The translations under genes and the position numbers were made by a program. From Lachnospiraceae bacterium (GTDB taxonomy: Bacteria; Bacillota; Clostridia; Lachnospirales; Lachnospiraceae): DNA of 64,000 nt. Location: positions 18,456 through 82,455 of the forward strand of contig JAILFK010000002.1 in the NCBI GenBank assembly GCA_024697595.1, in the 5' to 3' direction. This document shows, in pieces, positions 1-7,774 of the stretch (positions within the stretch are counted from its first letter, which is position 1; each line of letters opens with the position of its first letter). The notes under the pieces were generated by a model. The model worked only from the letters and a program-made list of their open reading frames with translations. It searched no databases and was not told where the DNA came from.

Positions 1-1
1 G

Positions 2-481
2 CAGGAAGCCATCGATTTGGGCGGGAAAAAGGCTGAAGACTATTTAGGTAGAGGAAAGGTGTACATATCCTTGACAGAATATGACAAGGCGGTTTTGGAA
101 TTACAAAAAGCTGATGAGAAAAAAGCTGAGGAGGCCAAAATATATCTTGCCCAGGCATATGAACTTCAGGGAAAGAGCCAGGAGGCTTCAAAGGTATTGA
201 CAAAATATTTGGAGGAGGGTAATCCTAGCAGTGAAGCTTTTGAGGCTTTAGGCAACATGGAGATGAAAAATAACAAGCCAGAAAGTGCTTTGAAATATTA
301 TCAATCAGGATTGAATTGTAACAAAGTATCTAATGAACAAGGCTTGAAAAAAGGCGAGATAATAGCATACGAAAAAATGGGCGATTATGAAAATGCAAAG
401 GCTAAAATGGCAGAGTATTTGGAGGAGTATCCAGGTGACGCACAAGCCATAAGAGAAAACGAGTATCTAAAAACAAGATAA
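2..481 (+). CDS. TPR-repeat protein, 5' end outside window
   Basis: The reading frame is open from base 2 to the stop at 479-481, so the start lies upstream of the window; the first in-frame start codon (TTG at 17) has no ribosome binding site and is probably internal. About 159 residues are visible. They form four helix pairs with tetratricopeptide character: an A-x3-Y/LG-like first helix, and a second helix ending in A-x4-L/Y, for example around GRGKVYISLTEYDKA, LAQAYELQGKSQEA, ALGNMEMKNNKPESA and YEKMGDYENA. TPR domains are protein-protein interaction scaffolds. Nothing visible gives a specific partner. No signal peptide can be judged because the N terminus is missing. Confidence 0.75.
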   Translation, partial: QEAIDLGGKKAEDYLGRGKVYISLTEYDKAVLELQKADEKKAEEAKIYLAQAYELQGKSQEASKVLTKYLEEGNPSSEAFEALGNMEMKNNKPESALKYYQSGLNCNKVSNEQGLKKGEIIAYEKMGDYENAKAKMAEYLEEYPGDAQAIRENEYLKTR

Positions 482-548
482 TGCGTTAAAAGTATCACAA
501 AAATTACCACAAATCTAAACAACACAAATTGGTAATAGCGACGAAAAA

Positions 549-564
549 CCACTATATCTAGTTA
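549..564 (+). promoter_or_regulatory. NrdR-like box 1 upstream of nrdD promoter
   Basis: The 16-mer here (CCACTATATCTAGTTA) matches the established NrdR-box consensus ACACTATATATAGTGT at 13 of 16 positions. It sits just upstream of the predicted -35 hexamer of nrdD. NrdR is the ATP-cone repressor of ribonucleotide reductase genes in most bacteria. Its gene is not in this window. Confidence 0.55.
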
Positions 565-570
565 TTTACA

Positions 571-599
571 TTGAAAGAGACACATTATTTTGTTAGAAT
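571..599 (+). promoter_or_regulatory. nrdD promoter (TTGAAA-17-TAGAAT)
   Basis: A -35 hexamer TTGAAA (571-576) and a -10 hexamer TAGAAT (594-599) are separated by 17 bp, which fits a vegetative sigma-A promoter. It lies between two NrdR-like boxes and about 100 bp upstream of the nrdD start. Confidence 0.6.
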
Positions 600-614
600 G
601 ACTATATCGATGGC
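599..614 (+). promoter_or_regulatory. NrdR-like box 2 overlapping the nrdD start site
   Basis: This stretch contains ACTATAT as the left half of an NrdR box, with a degenerate right half. It overlaps the end of the -10 hexamer and the likely transcription start. Box 1 begins 50 bp upstream, which is more than the spacing usually reported for paired boxes, so this second site is weaker evidence than the first. Confidence 0.4.
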
Positions 615-616
615 GA

Positions 617-641
617 ATGCTGACAAATGGGGTGTTAGCAT
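617..641 (+). other. Stem-loop in nrdD leader
   Basis: ATGCTGACA pairs with TGTTAGCAT (9 bp with one G-T wobble) around a 7-nt loop AATGGGG. It lies in the predicted 5' untranslated region of nrdD. No T-tract follows, so it is not an intrinsic terminator; its role is unknown. Confidence 0.4.
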
Positions 642-706
642 ATATGAGTACTTGTAAAATATCGCGAGTAAGCCAAGCTTTTTAGGGGAAAGGTGGAATT
701 TGAAAA

Positions 707-3073
707 ATGATCAAAGTTATAAAAAGAGATGGAGAGATAGCTGATTTTAATATGGGGAAAATCAGCGACGCAATTGAGAGAGCTTTTCAAGCTACTGAGA
801 TGTCTTATACAGATGAGATAATCGATTTGCTTACTCTTAGAGTGTCAGCACATTTCCAGGACAAGATTACAGATGGCAAGATTTCTGTTGAATCTATCCA
901 GGATAGTGTGGAGGTTGTTTTAGAACAGACTGGATACACAGAAGTTGCAAAGGCATACATCTTATATCGTAAGCAAAGAGAGAAGATGCGTAACATGAAA
1001 TCTACCATCTTGGATTATAAGGATGTGATCAATAGCTACGTCAAAGTTGAAGATTGGAGAGTTAAAGAGAATTCCACAGTTACTTATTCAGTTGGGGGAT
1101 TGATTTTAAGTAACTCTGGTGCGGTTACAGCGAATTATTGGCTCTCAGAAATCTATGATGAAGAGATTGCCAATGCTCACAGAAATGCTGATATTCACAT
1201 TCATGATTTGTCTATGTTAATGGGATATTGTGCTGGTTGGTCCTTGAAACAACTAATACAGGAAGGCCTTGGAGGTATTGTTGGGAGAATAACTTCAGCA
1301 CCTGCTGCGCATCTATCTGTACTGTGTAATCAGATGGTAAACTTCCTTGGAATTATGCAAAATGAATGGGCGGGAGCTCAGGCTTTTTCATCCTTTGATA
1401 CATATCTTGCTCCATTTGTAAAAGTGGACAACTTATCTTACAACCAGGTGAAGAAATGCATTGAGTCCTTTGTATATGGAGTAAACACTCCAAGCCGTTG
1501 GGGAACTCAAGCACCATTTTCTAACATTACACTTGATTGGACAGTTCCAAATGATTTGGCAGAACTTCCTGCTATTGTAGGTGGCAAGGAGATGGATTTC
1601 AAATATAAGGACTGTAAGAAAGAGATGGATATGGTCAACAAAGCCTTCCTTGAGGTTATGATCGAGGGAGATGCGGAAGGAAGAGGATTCCAATATCCAA
1701 TTCCTACATATTCAATTACCAACAATTTTGATTGGTCAGACACAGAGAACAATAGATTATTATTTGAGATGACAGCTAAATATGGTACACCATATTTTTC
1801 GAATTATATCAATAGCGATATGGAGCCAAGTGATGTGCGATCTATGTGCTGTAGATTGAGACTTGACCTGAGAGAACTTCGCAAGAAGTCAGGAGGATAT
1901 TTCGGCTCAGGGGAGAGCACAGGATCTGTAGGTGTGGTTACAATCAATCTACCTAGAATCGCTTATCTTGCCAAGGATGAGCAGGATTTCTACAACAGAC
2001 TTGATCGCATGATGGATATTGCAGCTCGCTCATTAAAGATAAAAAGAGGTGTGGTTACAAAACTTTTAGACGAGGGATTGTATCCATATACTAAGAGATA
2101 TTTAGGAACATTTAACAACCATTTCTCAACAATTGGATTGGTGGGAATGAATGAGGTTGGATTGAATGCTGATTGGTTAGGTGAAGATTTGACTCATTAT
2201 GAGACACAGGAATTTGCCAAGGATGTGTTGAATCATATGAGAGATAGACTTTCTGACTACCAGGAGGAGTATGGTGATCTCTATAACTTAGAGGCTACAC
2301 CTGCTGAGTCTACATCTTACAGATTGGCAAAACATGATGTGGAGAAGTATCCAGATATCAAGACTGCGGGAAAAGAGGGTGATACACCATTTTATACCAA
2401 CAGCTCACATTTGCCGGTTGAGTATACATCAGATATTTTTGATGCTCTCGATGTTCAGGATGGTTTACAGACATTGTATACATCTGGAACAGTGTTCCAT
2501 GCATTCTTAGGTGAGAAGTTAGATACCTGGGATGCTGCAGCTAAGTTGGTTAGAACAATTGCTGAAAATTATAAACTTCCATATTACACATTGTCACCAA
2601 CATATTCAGTATGTAAGGAACATGGATATATTGCAGGGGAACATTTCACATGTCCTCACTGCGGAAAGAAGGCAGAGGTTTACAGCAGAATCACAGGATA
2701 TTATAGACCTGTTCAAAACTGGAACGAAGGTAAGACTCAGGAGTACAAGAATCGTAAACTATACGATATCAAGACTTCAGTGTTGAAGAGACCAATTGAG
2801 AATAAAGAGATTAGAATAGAGGATAAAAAAGTAGATTTGACTCCCATGACACAGGTTAAGTATTTATTTACAACCAAGACATGTCCAAATTGTGCTATGG
2901 CCAAGGAGATTCTTGAGGATGAGGATTATATCCTTGTGGATGCGGAGGAAGAAGTGGAACTTACTAAGAAGTTCGGAGTGATGCAGGCACCAACCCTTGT
3001 TATTGTGGAGGGCGACAATTCTGAGAAATATGTAAATGCATCCAATATTCAAAGATATGTTGATGACTTATAA
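707..3073 (+). CDS. nrdD: Anaerobic (class III) ribonucleoside-triphosphate reductase with fused thioredoxin-like domain
   Basis: Reduces ribonucleotides to deoxyribonucleotides without oxygen, using a glycyl radical. Visible parts of the 788-residue protein: an N-terminal ATP-cone (about 1-90), the core with a Cys pair at 381-382 in the active-site finger region, a C-terminal metal site (C636, H639, C649, C652; Cx2H replaces the more usual first CxxC), and the radical motif RITGY with Gly664. The protein then continues for about 100 residues into a thioredoxin/glutaredoxin-like domain with TCPNC (C726, C729), which would be a built-in reductant. The start ATG follows AGGTGG at 691-696. The activase gene nrdG is not adjacent or elsewhere in the window. 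An NrdR-type promoter region precedes the gene and an intrinsic terminator follows it, so it appears monocistronic. Confidence 0.95.
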   Translation: MIKVIKRDGEIADFNMGKISDAIERAFQATEMSYTDEIIDLLTLRVSAHFQDKITDGKISVESIQDSVEVVLEQTGYTEVAKAYILYRKQREKMRNMKSTILDYKDVINSYVKVEDWRVKENSTVTYSVGGLILSNSGAVTANYWLSEIYDEEIANAHRNADIHIHDLSMLMGYCAGWSLKQLIQEGLGGIVGRITSAPAAHLSVLCNQMVNFLGIMQNEWAGAQAFSSFDTYLAPFVKVDNLSYNQVKKCIESFVYGVNTPSRWGTQAPFSNITLDWTVPNDLAELPAIVGGKEMDFKYKDCKKEMDMVNKAFLEVMIEGDAEGRGFQYPIPTYSITNNFDWSDTENNRLLFEMTAKYGTPYFSNYINSDMEPSDVRSMCCRLRLDLRELRKKSGGYFGSGESTGSVGVVTINLPRIAYLAKDEQDFYNRLDRMMDIAARSLKIKRGVVTKLLDEGLYPYTKRYLGTFNNHFSTIGLVGMNEVGLNADWLGEDLTHYETQEFAKDVLNHMRDRLSDYQEEYGDLYNLEATPAESTSYRLAKHDVEKYPDIKTAGKEGDTPFYTNSSHLPVEYTSDIFDALDVQDGLQTLYTSGTVFHAFLGEKLDTWDAAAKLVRTIAENYKLPYYTLSPTYSVCKEHGYIAGEHFTCPHCGKKAEVYSRITGYYRPVQNWNEGKTQEYKNRKLYDIKTSVLKRPIENKEIRIEDKKVDLTPMTQVKYLFTTKTCPNCAMAKEILEDEDYILVDAEEEVELTKKFGVMQAPTLVIVEGDNSEKYVNASNIQRYVDDL

Positions 3074-3100
3074 GCCATATGAATCCTTTCTAACGGAGAA

Positions 3101-3127
3101 AGCCGCTCGTATTGAGTGGCTTTTTTC
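3101..3127 (+). terminator. Intrinsic terminator of nrdD
   Basis: AGCCGCTC (3101-3108) pairs with GAGTGGCT (3114-3121) around the loop GTATT, followed by a run of T to 3126. Confidence 0.85.
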
Positions 3128-3207
3128 GTTGTCTAATTTGACACCATTTATCAGGAAAATATTGGCTTATTATTGTGGGTTTGTATATAGATACACTAAG
3201 GGGTCTA

Positions 3208-3216
3208 TGCTATAAT
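3208..3216 (+). promoter_or_regulatory. Extended -10 promoter of the pyr genes
   Basis: TGCTATAAT is a perfect extended -10 element (TG-n-TATAAT) about 65 bp upstream of pyrF. No good -35 hexamer is present, which is common with extended -10 promoters. I found no PyrR-type attenuator in the short leader that follows. Confidence 0.6.
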
Positions 3217-3281
3217 ACAACTTGGTATGGTTAAGACTATGCCCAAATCAATATTTTTCATAAAAATAATAGGAGAGAGAT

Positions 3282-4229
3282 ATGATTAACAAGTTAAATG
3301 ATAAGATAAAAAAGACAAATGCACCTATAGTGGTTGGACTAGATCCAATGCTTAACTATTTACCAAAACATCTGCTTGATGCTGGCATAAAAAAGCATGG
3401 TGAAAGTCTAGAGGCTGTAAGTGATGCGATTTTTGAATATAATAAGGCTATTGTGGATGCCACTTATGATTTGATCCCAGCTGTTAAGCCGCAGGTGGCA
3501 ATGTATGAGCAGTTTGGACTTCCAGGTCTTGAGGCTTATAAGAAGACTATCGATTATTGCCACGAGAAGGATTTGGTGGTTATCGGTGATGTAAAACGTG
3601 GTGATATCGGTTCTACTTCAGCAGCTTATGCCACAGCTCATGTGGGTAAAGTTACAGTTGGCGGTAAGACATTTAGACCATTTGATGAGGATTTTGCCAC
3701 AGTTAATCCATATCTTGGAAGCGACGGAATTAATCCATTTGTTGATGTGTGCAAGGAGGAAAAGCGTGGACTATTTATCCTTGTTAAAACTTCAAATCCA
3801 TCAAGTGGAGAGTTCCAGGATAAGTTGATTGAGACAGAGGATGGCAAGAAGATTCCTCTTTATGAGTATGTAGGTGCCATGGTTGATAAATGGGGCGCAG
3901 ATTGCATGGGGGATGAGTTTAGTTACATCGGTGCAGTTGTAGGTGCCACATATCCTGAGATGGGCAAGGTGCTTCGCAATATTATGCCAAAGTCTTATAT
4001 TTTGGTGCCAGGTTATGGCGCACAGGGCGGCAAGGGAGTTGATCTTGTCAACTTCTTCAACAAGGATGGATTGGGAGCTATTGTCAATTCTTCCCGCGGA
4101 ATTATTGCTGCCTATACCAAGGATCAGTACAAGGACAAGGGAATCACAGAGCAAAACTTTGCAGATGCTTCTCGCCTTGCGGTTATTGATATGGTTGAGG
4201 ATATTTCATCAGCTCTCAAGAATCGCTAA
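3282..4229 (+). CDS. pyrF: Orotidine 5'-phosphate decarboxylase (long, type 2)
   Basis: Last step of UMP synthesis: orotidylate to UMP plus CO2, in the cytosol. The 315-residue length and the motif order fit the long subfamily. VVGLDP is at the N terminus, then the catalytic GDVKRGDIGST block (D103, K105, D108), then PYLGSDG, VKTSNPSS and the phosphate-binding VPGYGAQGG and NSSRG loops. The ATG follows AGGAGAG. It heads a pyrF-pyrK-pyrD run. The 98-bp gap to pyrK contains an imperfect stem-loop (about 4258-4303) with no T-tract, so co-transcription is likely. Confidence 0.96.
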   Translation: MINKLNDKIKKTNAPIVVGLDPMLNYLPKHLLDAGIKKHGESLEAVSDAIFEYNKAIVDATYDLIPAVKPQVAMYEQFGLPGLEAYKKTIDYCHEKDLVVIGDVKRGDIGSTSAAYATAHVGKVTVGGKTFRPFDEDFATVNPYLGSDGINPFVDVCKEEKRGLFILVKTSNPSSGEFQDKLIETEDGKKIPLYEYVGAMVDKWGADCMGDEFSYIGAVVGATYPEMGKVLRNIMPKSYILVPGYGAQGGKGVDLVNFFNKDGLGAIVNSSRGIIAAYTKDQYKDKGITEQNFADASRLAVIDMVEDISSALKNR

Positions 4230-4327
4230 GAGAGATAAAGATATAAAATAGAAAAATTCATTCTTTTCAAATGCTAAGGCATTGAAGAAACAATGATTTT
4301 AAATATTAATATATAAAAGGAATTAAA

Positions 4328-5101
4328 ATGAGTAAGGTAAAAGAATTAGCTGAGATAATTAGTCAGGAGTCTATTGCTCCTGGAATATACAGTATGTGGT
4401 TGAAGACCAAGGCAGCAGATGAGGCAGTTAGAGGACAGTTTGTATCTCTTTACTGCAACGAGCATAGCCGTGTGTTGCCAAGACCTATCAGTATCTGTGA
4501 AATTGACAAAGAAAGAGGTGCACTTCGCCTGGTATATAGAGTTGTGGGGGATGGTACAGAAGAGTTTTCTAAGATGACACAGGGAGATAAGATAGAAATT
4601 CTTGGACCATTGGGCAATGGTTTTACTGTTGAAGGTAAGAATCCAGTGGTTATCGGTGGTGGAATTGGTGTTCCTCCGATGCTTCAATTGGCAAGAGATT
4701 TAAAGAACTCAGGTGCTGCAGTTTCTGCGGTTATGGGATATAGAGACAGCAATTTGTTCTTGAAGGAAGAACTAGATCAGGTGTCAAATGTATATGTGGC
4801 CACAGATGACGGTTCAGTTGGATGTCACGGTACAGTTATCGATGCTTTAAAGGAAGCCGATATCCAGGCTGATGTAATTTTTGCCTGTGGACCAAAGCCT
4901 ATGCTTAGAGCTCTAAAAGCTTATGCTATGGAAAATGATATTAAATGTTATGTGTCAATGGAAGAGAGAATGGCCTGCGGAGTTGGAGCTTGCTTGGGTT
5001 GCGTATGCCAGACCACAGGAGTTGATGATCACTCCAAGGTTCACAATACTAGAGTGTGCAAGGATGGTCCTGTATTTTTGGCTCAGGAGGTAGAACTATA
5101 A
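4328..5101 (+). CDS. pyrK: Dihydroorotate dehydrogenase electron-transfer subunit
   Basis: Iron-sulfur flavoprotein that passes electrons from PyrD to NAD. A ferredoxin-reductase-like fold is visible: FAD-binding PRPISI near the start, GPLGNGF, the GGGIGVPPM nucleotide loop, and a C-terminal [2Fe-2S] cluster with C217, C222, C225 and C244 (CGVGACLGC then VCKDGP). The 257-residue length is normal for the family. AAGGAATTAAA precedes the ATG. The stop codon overlaps the pyrD start by one base (TAATG), indicating translational coupling and a PyrD-PyrK complex of type 1B. Confidence 0.96.
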   Translation: MSKVKELAEIISQESIAPGIYSMWLKTKAADEAVRGQFVSLYCNEHSRVLPRPISICEIDKERGALRLVYRVVGDGTEEFSKMTQGDKIEILGPLGNGFTVEGKNPVVIGGGIGVPPMLQLARDLKNSGAAVSAVMGYRDSNLFLKEELDQVSNVYVATDDGSVGCHGTVIDALKEADIQADVIFACGPKPMLRALKAYAMENDIKCYVSMEERMACGVGACLGCVCQTTGVDDHSKVHNTRVCKDGPVFLAQEVEL

Positions 5102-6015
5102 TGGATATAAATACAAGTGTAAATTTAGCAGGAGTAGTTTTACAAAATCCAGTGATGGAAGCTTCTGGAACCTTTGGCTCTGGGATGGAATACTCAGAGT
5201 TTGTTGACTTGAATCAACTTGGCGCAGTGGTTACAAAGGGTGTGGCAAATGTGCCATGGCCAGGAAATCCTACACCTAGAGTGGCTGAGGTGAAAAGTGG
5301 AATGCTCAATGCCATTGGACTTCAAAATCCAGGTGTTGATGTATTTTGTGAGCGAGATTTGAAATTTCTTGAGGACTATAAAAATACCAAGGTTATTGTA
5401 AATGTATGTGGAAAGAGCGAGCAGGACTATCTAGATGTGGTTGAGAGATTGGCTGACGAAGATAGAGTGGATATGCTTGAGATAAATATTTCCTGCCCTA
5501 ATGTAAAGGAAGGCGGAATTGCTTTTGGTCAGGATCCAAAGGCGGTGGAGTCTATTACTTCCAAGGTGAAAAAAGTTGCAAAGCAGCCGGTGATTATGAA
5601 ACTGTCGCCAAATGTTACAGATATTACAGTGATGGCTAAAGCTGCAGAGGCAGGTGGAGCGGATGTGCTTTCTCTTATCAACACTTTGACAGGAATGAAG
5701 ATAGACGTGGAGAGACAGACCTTTGTTTTGGCAAATAAAACAGGGGGGATGTCAGGGCCTGCAGTTCATCCTATTGCTGTTAGGATGGTTTATCAGGTGG
5801 CAAATGCTGTAAATATTCCAATTATTGGAATGGGAGGAATCGAGACTGCAGAGGACGCCATTGAGATGATGTTAGCAGGAGCAGATGCCATATCTGTTGG
5901 GACTGCAAATTTCTACAATCCTTGTGCGACAATGGAGATCAAGGCGGGCATTGAGGATTATATGCGCAGACACAATATTTCTCATATCAAGGATATTGTG
6001 GGTGCAGTTCATTAA
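5101..6015 (+). CDS. pyrD: Dihydroorotate dehydrogenase, catalytic subunit (type 1B)
   Basis: Oxidises dihydroorotate to orotate in pyrimidine synthesis; paired with PyrK it uses NAD. The start at 5101 (MDINTSVNLAGVVL) is chosen because AGGAGG lies at 5085-5090, 10 bases upstream; a longer in-frame extension into pyrK has no support. The 304-residue protein shows NPVMEASGTFG, the NISCPNVKEGG block containing the Cys used as catalytic base in class 1B enzymes, VIMKLSPNV, and the FMN-phosphate loops GMGGIETAEDA and AGADAISVGTA. Confidence 0.96.
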   Translation: MDINTSVNLAGVVLQNPVMEASGTFGSGMEYSEFVDLNQLGAVVTKGVANVPWPGNPTPRVAEVKSGMLNAIGLQNPGVDVFCERDLKFLEDYKNTKVIVNVCGKSEQDYLDVVERLADEDRVDMLEINISCPNVKEGGIAFGQDPKAVESITSKVKKVAKQPVIMKLSPNVTDITVMAKAAEAGGADVLSLINTLTGMKIDVERQTFVLANKTGGMSGPAVHPIAVRMVYQVANAVNIPIIGMGGIETAEDAIEMMLAGADAISVGTANFYNPCATMEIKAGIEDYMRRHNISHIKDIVGAVH

Positions 6016-6037
6016 TTATTTACAAGGAGAAACTGTT

Positions 6038-6619
6038 GTGGAAAGCAATAATGTGTTATTAAGAATTGCAACAGTAGAAGATGCAGCAAGACTTGTTGAG
6101 ATATACGACGGTTATGTGTTAAATACTGGAGCGACCTTTGAGACAAAGGCGCCTACAAAGGAAGAATTTGCTAAGAGAATGGAAGAAGTGCTTCCTATGT
6201 ATCCATACCTAGTGGCTGAGATGGATGGAGAGATTGTAGGATATGCATATGCCCATAGATACAGGGAGAGAGCAGCCTTTGATTGGACTGTGGAAGTGAG
6301 CATCTATGTGGAGGAAAGTCACAAGAAGCATGGCGTTGGAAGAAAGTTATACACCAAGTTGGAGGAGTTGTTAAAACTTCAGGGGATTACTAACTTATAT
6401 GCCTGCGTGGCTGAGCCAAATGGAGTGGATCCACATCTTACTATGGCAAGCCCGATATTTCACAAGAAGATGGGCTATGATTTAGTGGGTCGTCATAATG
6501 AGGCTGGATATAAATTTGGAAGATGGTACAATTCTTTAGTTTTTGAAAAGTTTATAAATGATCATACGGAAAATATGAAACCAGTAATACCATTTTCGGA
6601 AATAAAATATGATTTATAG
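6038..6619 (+). CDS. GNAT acetyltransferase, phosphinothricin/amino-acid N-acetyltransferase type
   Basis: The GTG at 6038 is the likely start: AAGGAG at 6024-6029 is 8 bases upstream, and the upstream in-frame extension overlaps pyrD. The 193-residue protein has the features of the PAT/MddA branch of the GNAT fold: an N-terminal RIATVEDAARL strand-helix, AYAHRYRERAAFDWTVEVSIYV, the acetyl-CoA loop HGVGRKLY, and the C-terminal SPIFHKKMGYDLVGRH and GRWYNSLVFEK. Family members acetylate small amino-acid-like substrates; the natural substrate here is unknown. It lies between pyrD and pyrE and probably rides in the same operon without a pathway link. Confidence 0.85.
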   Translation: MESNNVLLRIATVEDAARLVEIYDGYVLNTGATFETKAPTKEEFAKRMEEVLPMYPYLVAEMDGEIVGYAYAHRYRERAAFDWTVEVSIYVEESHKKHGVGRKLYTKLEELLKLQGITNLYACVAEPNGVDPHLTMASPIFHKKMGYDLVGRHNEAGYKFGRWYNSLVFEKFINDHTENMKPVIPFSEIKYDL

Positions 6620-6721
6620 GCCTTAAGTTTATCTTTTATAGGGGCGCGGTTCATTGAAAAAAGGCTGTTCCTATGATAGACTAAAGCCAAATTGATAATG
6701 TTGTCTTAGGAGGAATTGACG

Positions 6722-7402
6722 ATGGAAGCTTACAAGCAGGAATTTATTGAATTCATGGTGGAAAGCGACGTCTTAAAGTTTGGAGATTTCACACTAAAGA
6801 GTGGAAGAAAATCTCCATTTTTTATGAATGCTGGAGCCTATGTAACTGGATCTCAGTTAAAGAAACTTGGCGAGTACTATGCCAAGGCTATACATGATAA
6901 TTATGGTGATGATTTTGATGTACTTTTTGGGCCAGCATACAAGGGTATCCCACTTGCAGTTGTGACAGCTATCGCTTATAGCGAGTTGTATGGTAAGGAG
7001 GTTAGATACTGTTCAGACCGTAAGGAAATCAAGGACCACGGTGCTGACAAGGGCGGCTTGTTGGGAACAAAACTTCTCGATGGAGATAGAGTGGTTATGA
7101 TCGAGGATGTAACTACTTCTGGAAAATCAATGGAGGAGACAGTGCCAAAGGTTAGAGAGGCAGCTGATGTGGAGATTGTTGGTCTTATGGTTTCTCTTAA
7201 CCGTATGGAAGTTGGCCTTGGTGGTAAGGTGAGCGCGCTTGAGGAAATCGAAGCAAAGTACGGATTCAAGGGTCGTGCAATCGTTACAATGGAGGATGTT
7301 GTTGAACATTTATACAATAATCCATGCCAGGGGAAGGTTGTGATTGACGATGAGATGAAAAAAGCGATTGATAATTACTATAGTCAGTACGGTGTAAAAT
7401 AA
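6722..7402 (+). CDS. pyrE: Orotate phosphoribosyltransferase
   Basis: Converts orotate and PRPP to OMP, the step between PyrD and PyrF. The ATG at 6722 is 8 bases after AGGAGG (6708-6713) and is preferred to the in-frame TTG at 6716. The 226-residue protein contains LKSGRKSPFF at the N terminus, FGPAYKGIPLA, and the PRPP-binding motif MIEDVTTSGKS. The stop is one base from the next gene start, indicating one transcript. Confidence 0.95.
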   Translation: MEAYKQEFIEFMVESDVLKFGDFTLKSGRKSPFFMNAGAYVTGSQLKKLGEYYAKAIHDNYGDDFDVLFGPAYKGIPLAVVTAIAYSELYGKEVRYCSDRKEIKDHGADKGGLLGTKLLDGDRVVMIEDVTTSGKSMEETVPKVREAADVEIVGLMVSLNRMEVGLGGKVSALEEIEAKYGFKGRAIVTMEDVVEHLYNNPCQGKVVIDDEMKKAIDNYYSQYGVK

Positions 7403-7403
7403 T

Positions 7404-7736
7404 ATGAGTTATAATCGACGAAGAAATAGATATCATGAGAAGAAAAAACCTTATGCAACAGAGAGCATTGTGGCCCTTGTTGCAGGTGGAATAGCGCTTA
7501 TTTTATTTTTTGTATTTATGTTGGTAGCTGCGGCTACAGCGGGAAATGTTGGAAAAATAGTCAGCGCAGTTTCTGTGATCAGTTTGATTCTTGCAGTGGT
7601 GGCATTGTTTAATGGATTGTCTATGAGAACCAATGAGAATTTTGACAAAATCACAAGGTTGGCAGGAATTATTGTATCAAGCACGGCGGTTACACTTTGG
7701 ATGCTATTATACATAGTAGGAATTGTAGTTGCTTAA
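7404..7736 (+). CDS. Small three-helix membrane protein, unknown function
   Basis: A 110-residue protein with a basic, Arg/Lys-rich cytoplasmic N terminus (about 16 residues) followed by three hydrophobic segments at about 25-47, 52-70 and 86-108. No catalytic motif is visible. It starts one base after the pyrE stop and has no clear ribosome binding site of its own, so its translation is probably coupled to pyrE. It resembles small conserved membrane proteins of Lachnospiraceae, but I cannot assign a family with certainty. Confidence 0.75.
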   Translation: MSYNRRRNRYHEKKKPYATESIVALVAGGIALILFFVFMLVAAATAGNVGKIVSAVSVISLILAVVALFNGLSMRTNENFDKITRLAGIIVSSTAVTLWMLLYIVGIVVA

Positions 7737-7774
7737 AATATTGACTGAAGGATTAATAGATTCGAGGATATTGG

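Noticed and set aside
3217..3281. PyrR attenuator in the pyr leader
   Set aside because: The leader is about 65 bases long and has no terminator/anti-terminator pair or PyrR-binding loop that I can see.
4346..4687. Long reverse-strand open frames inside pyrK, purD, recJ and similar genes
   Set aside because: They lie wholly inside well-supported genes on the other strand and have no start signals or protein-like motifs.
6655..6677. Promoter upstream of pyrE (TTGAAA and TATGAT)
   Set aside because: The hexamers are only 11 bp apart, too close for a sigma-A promoter.
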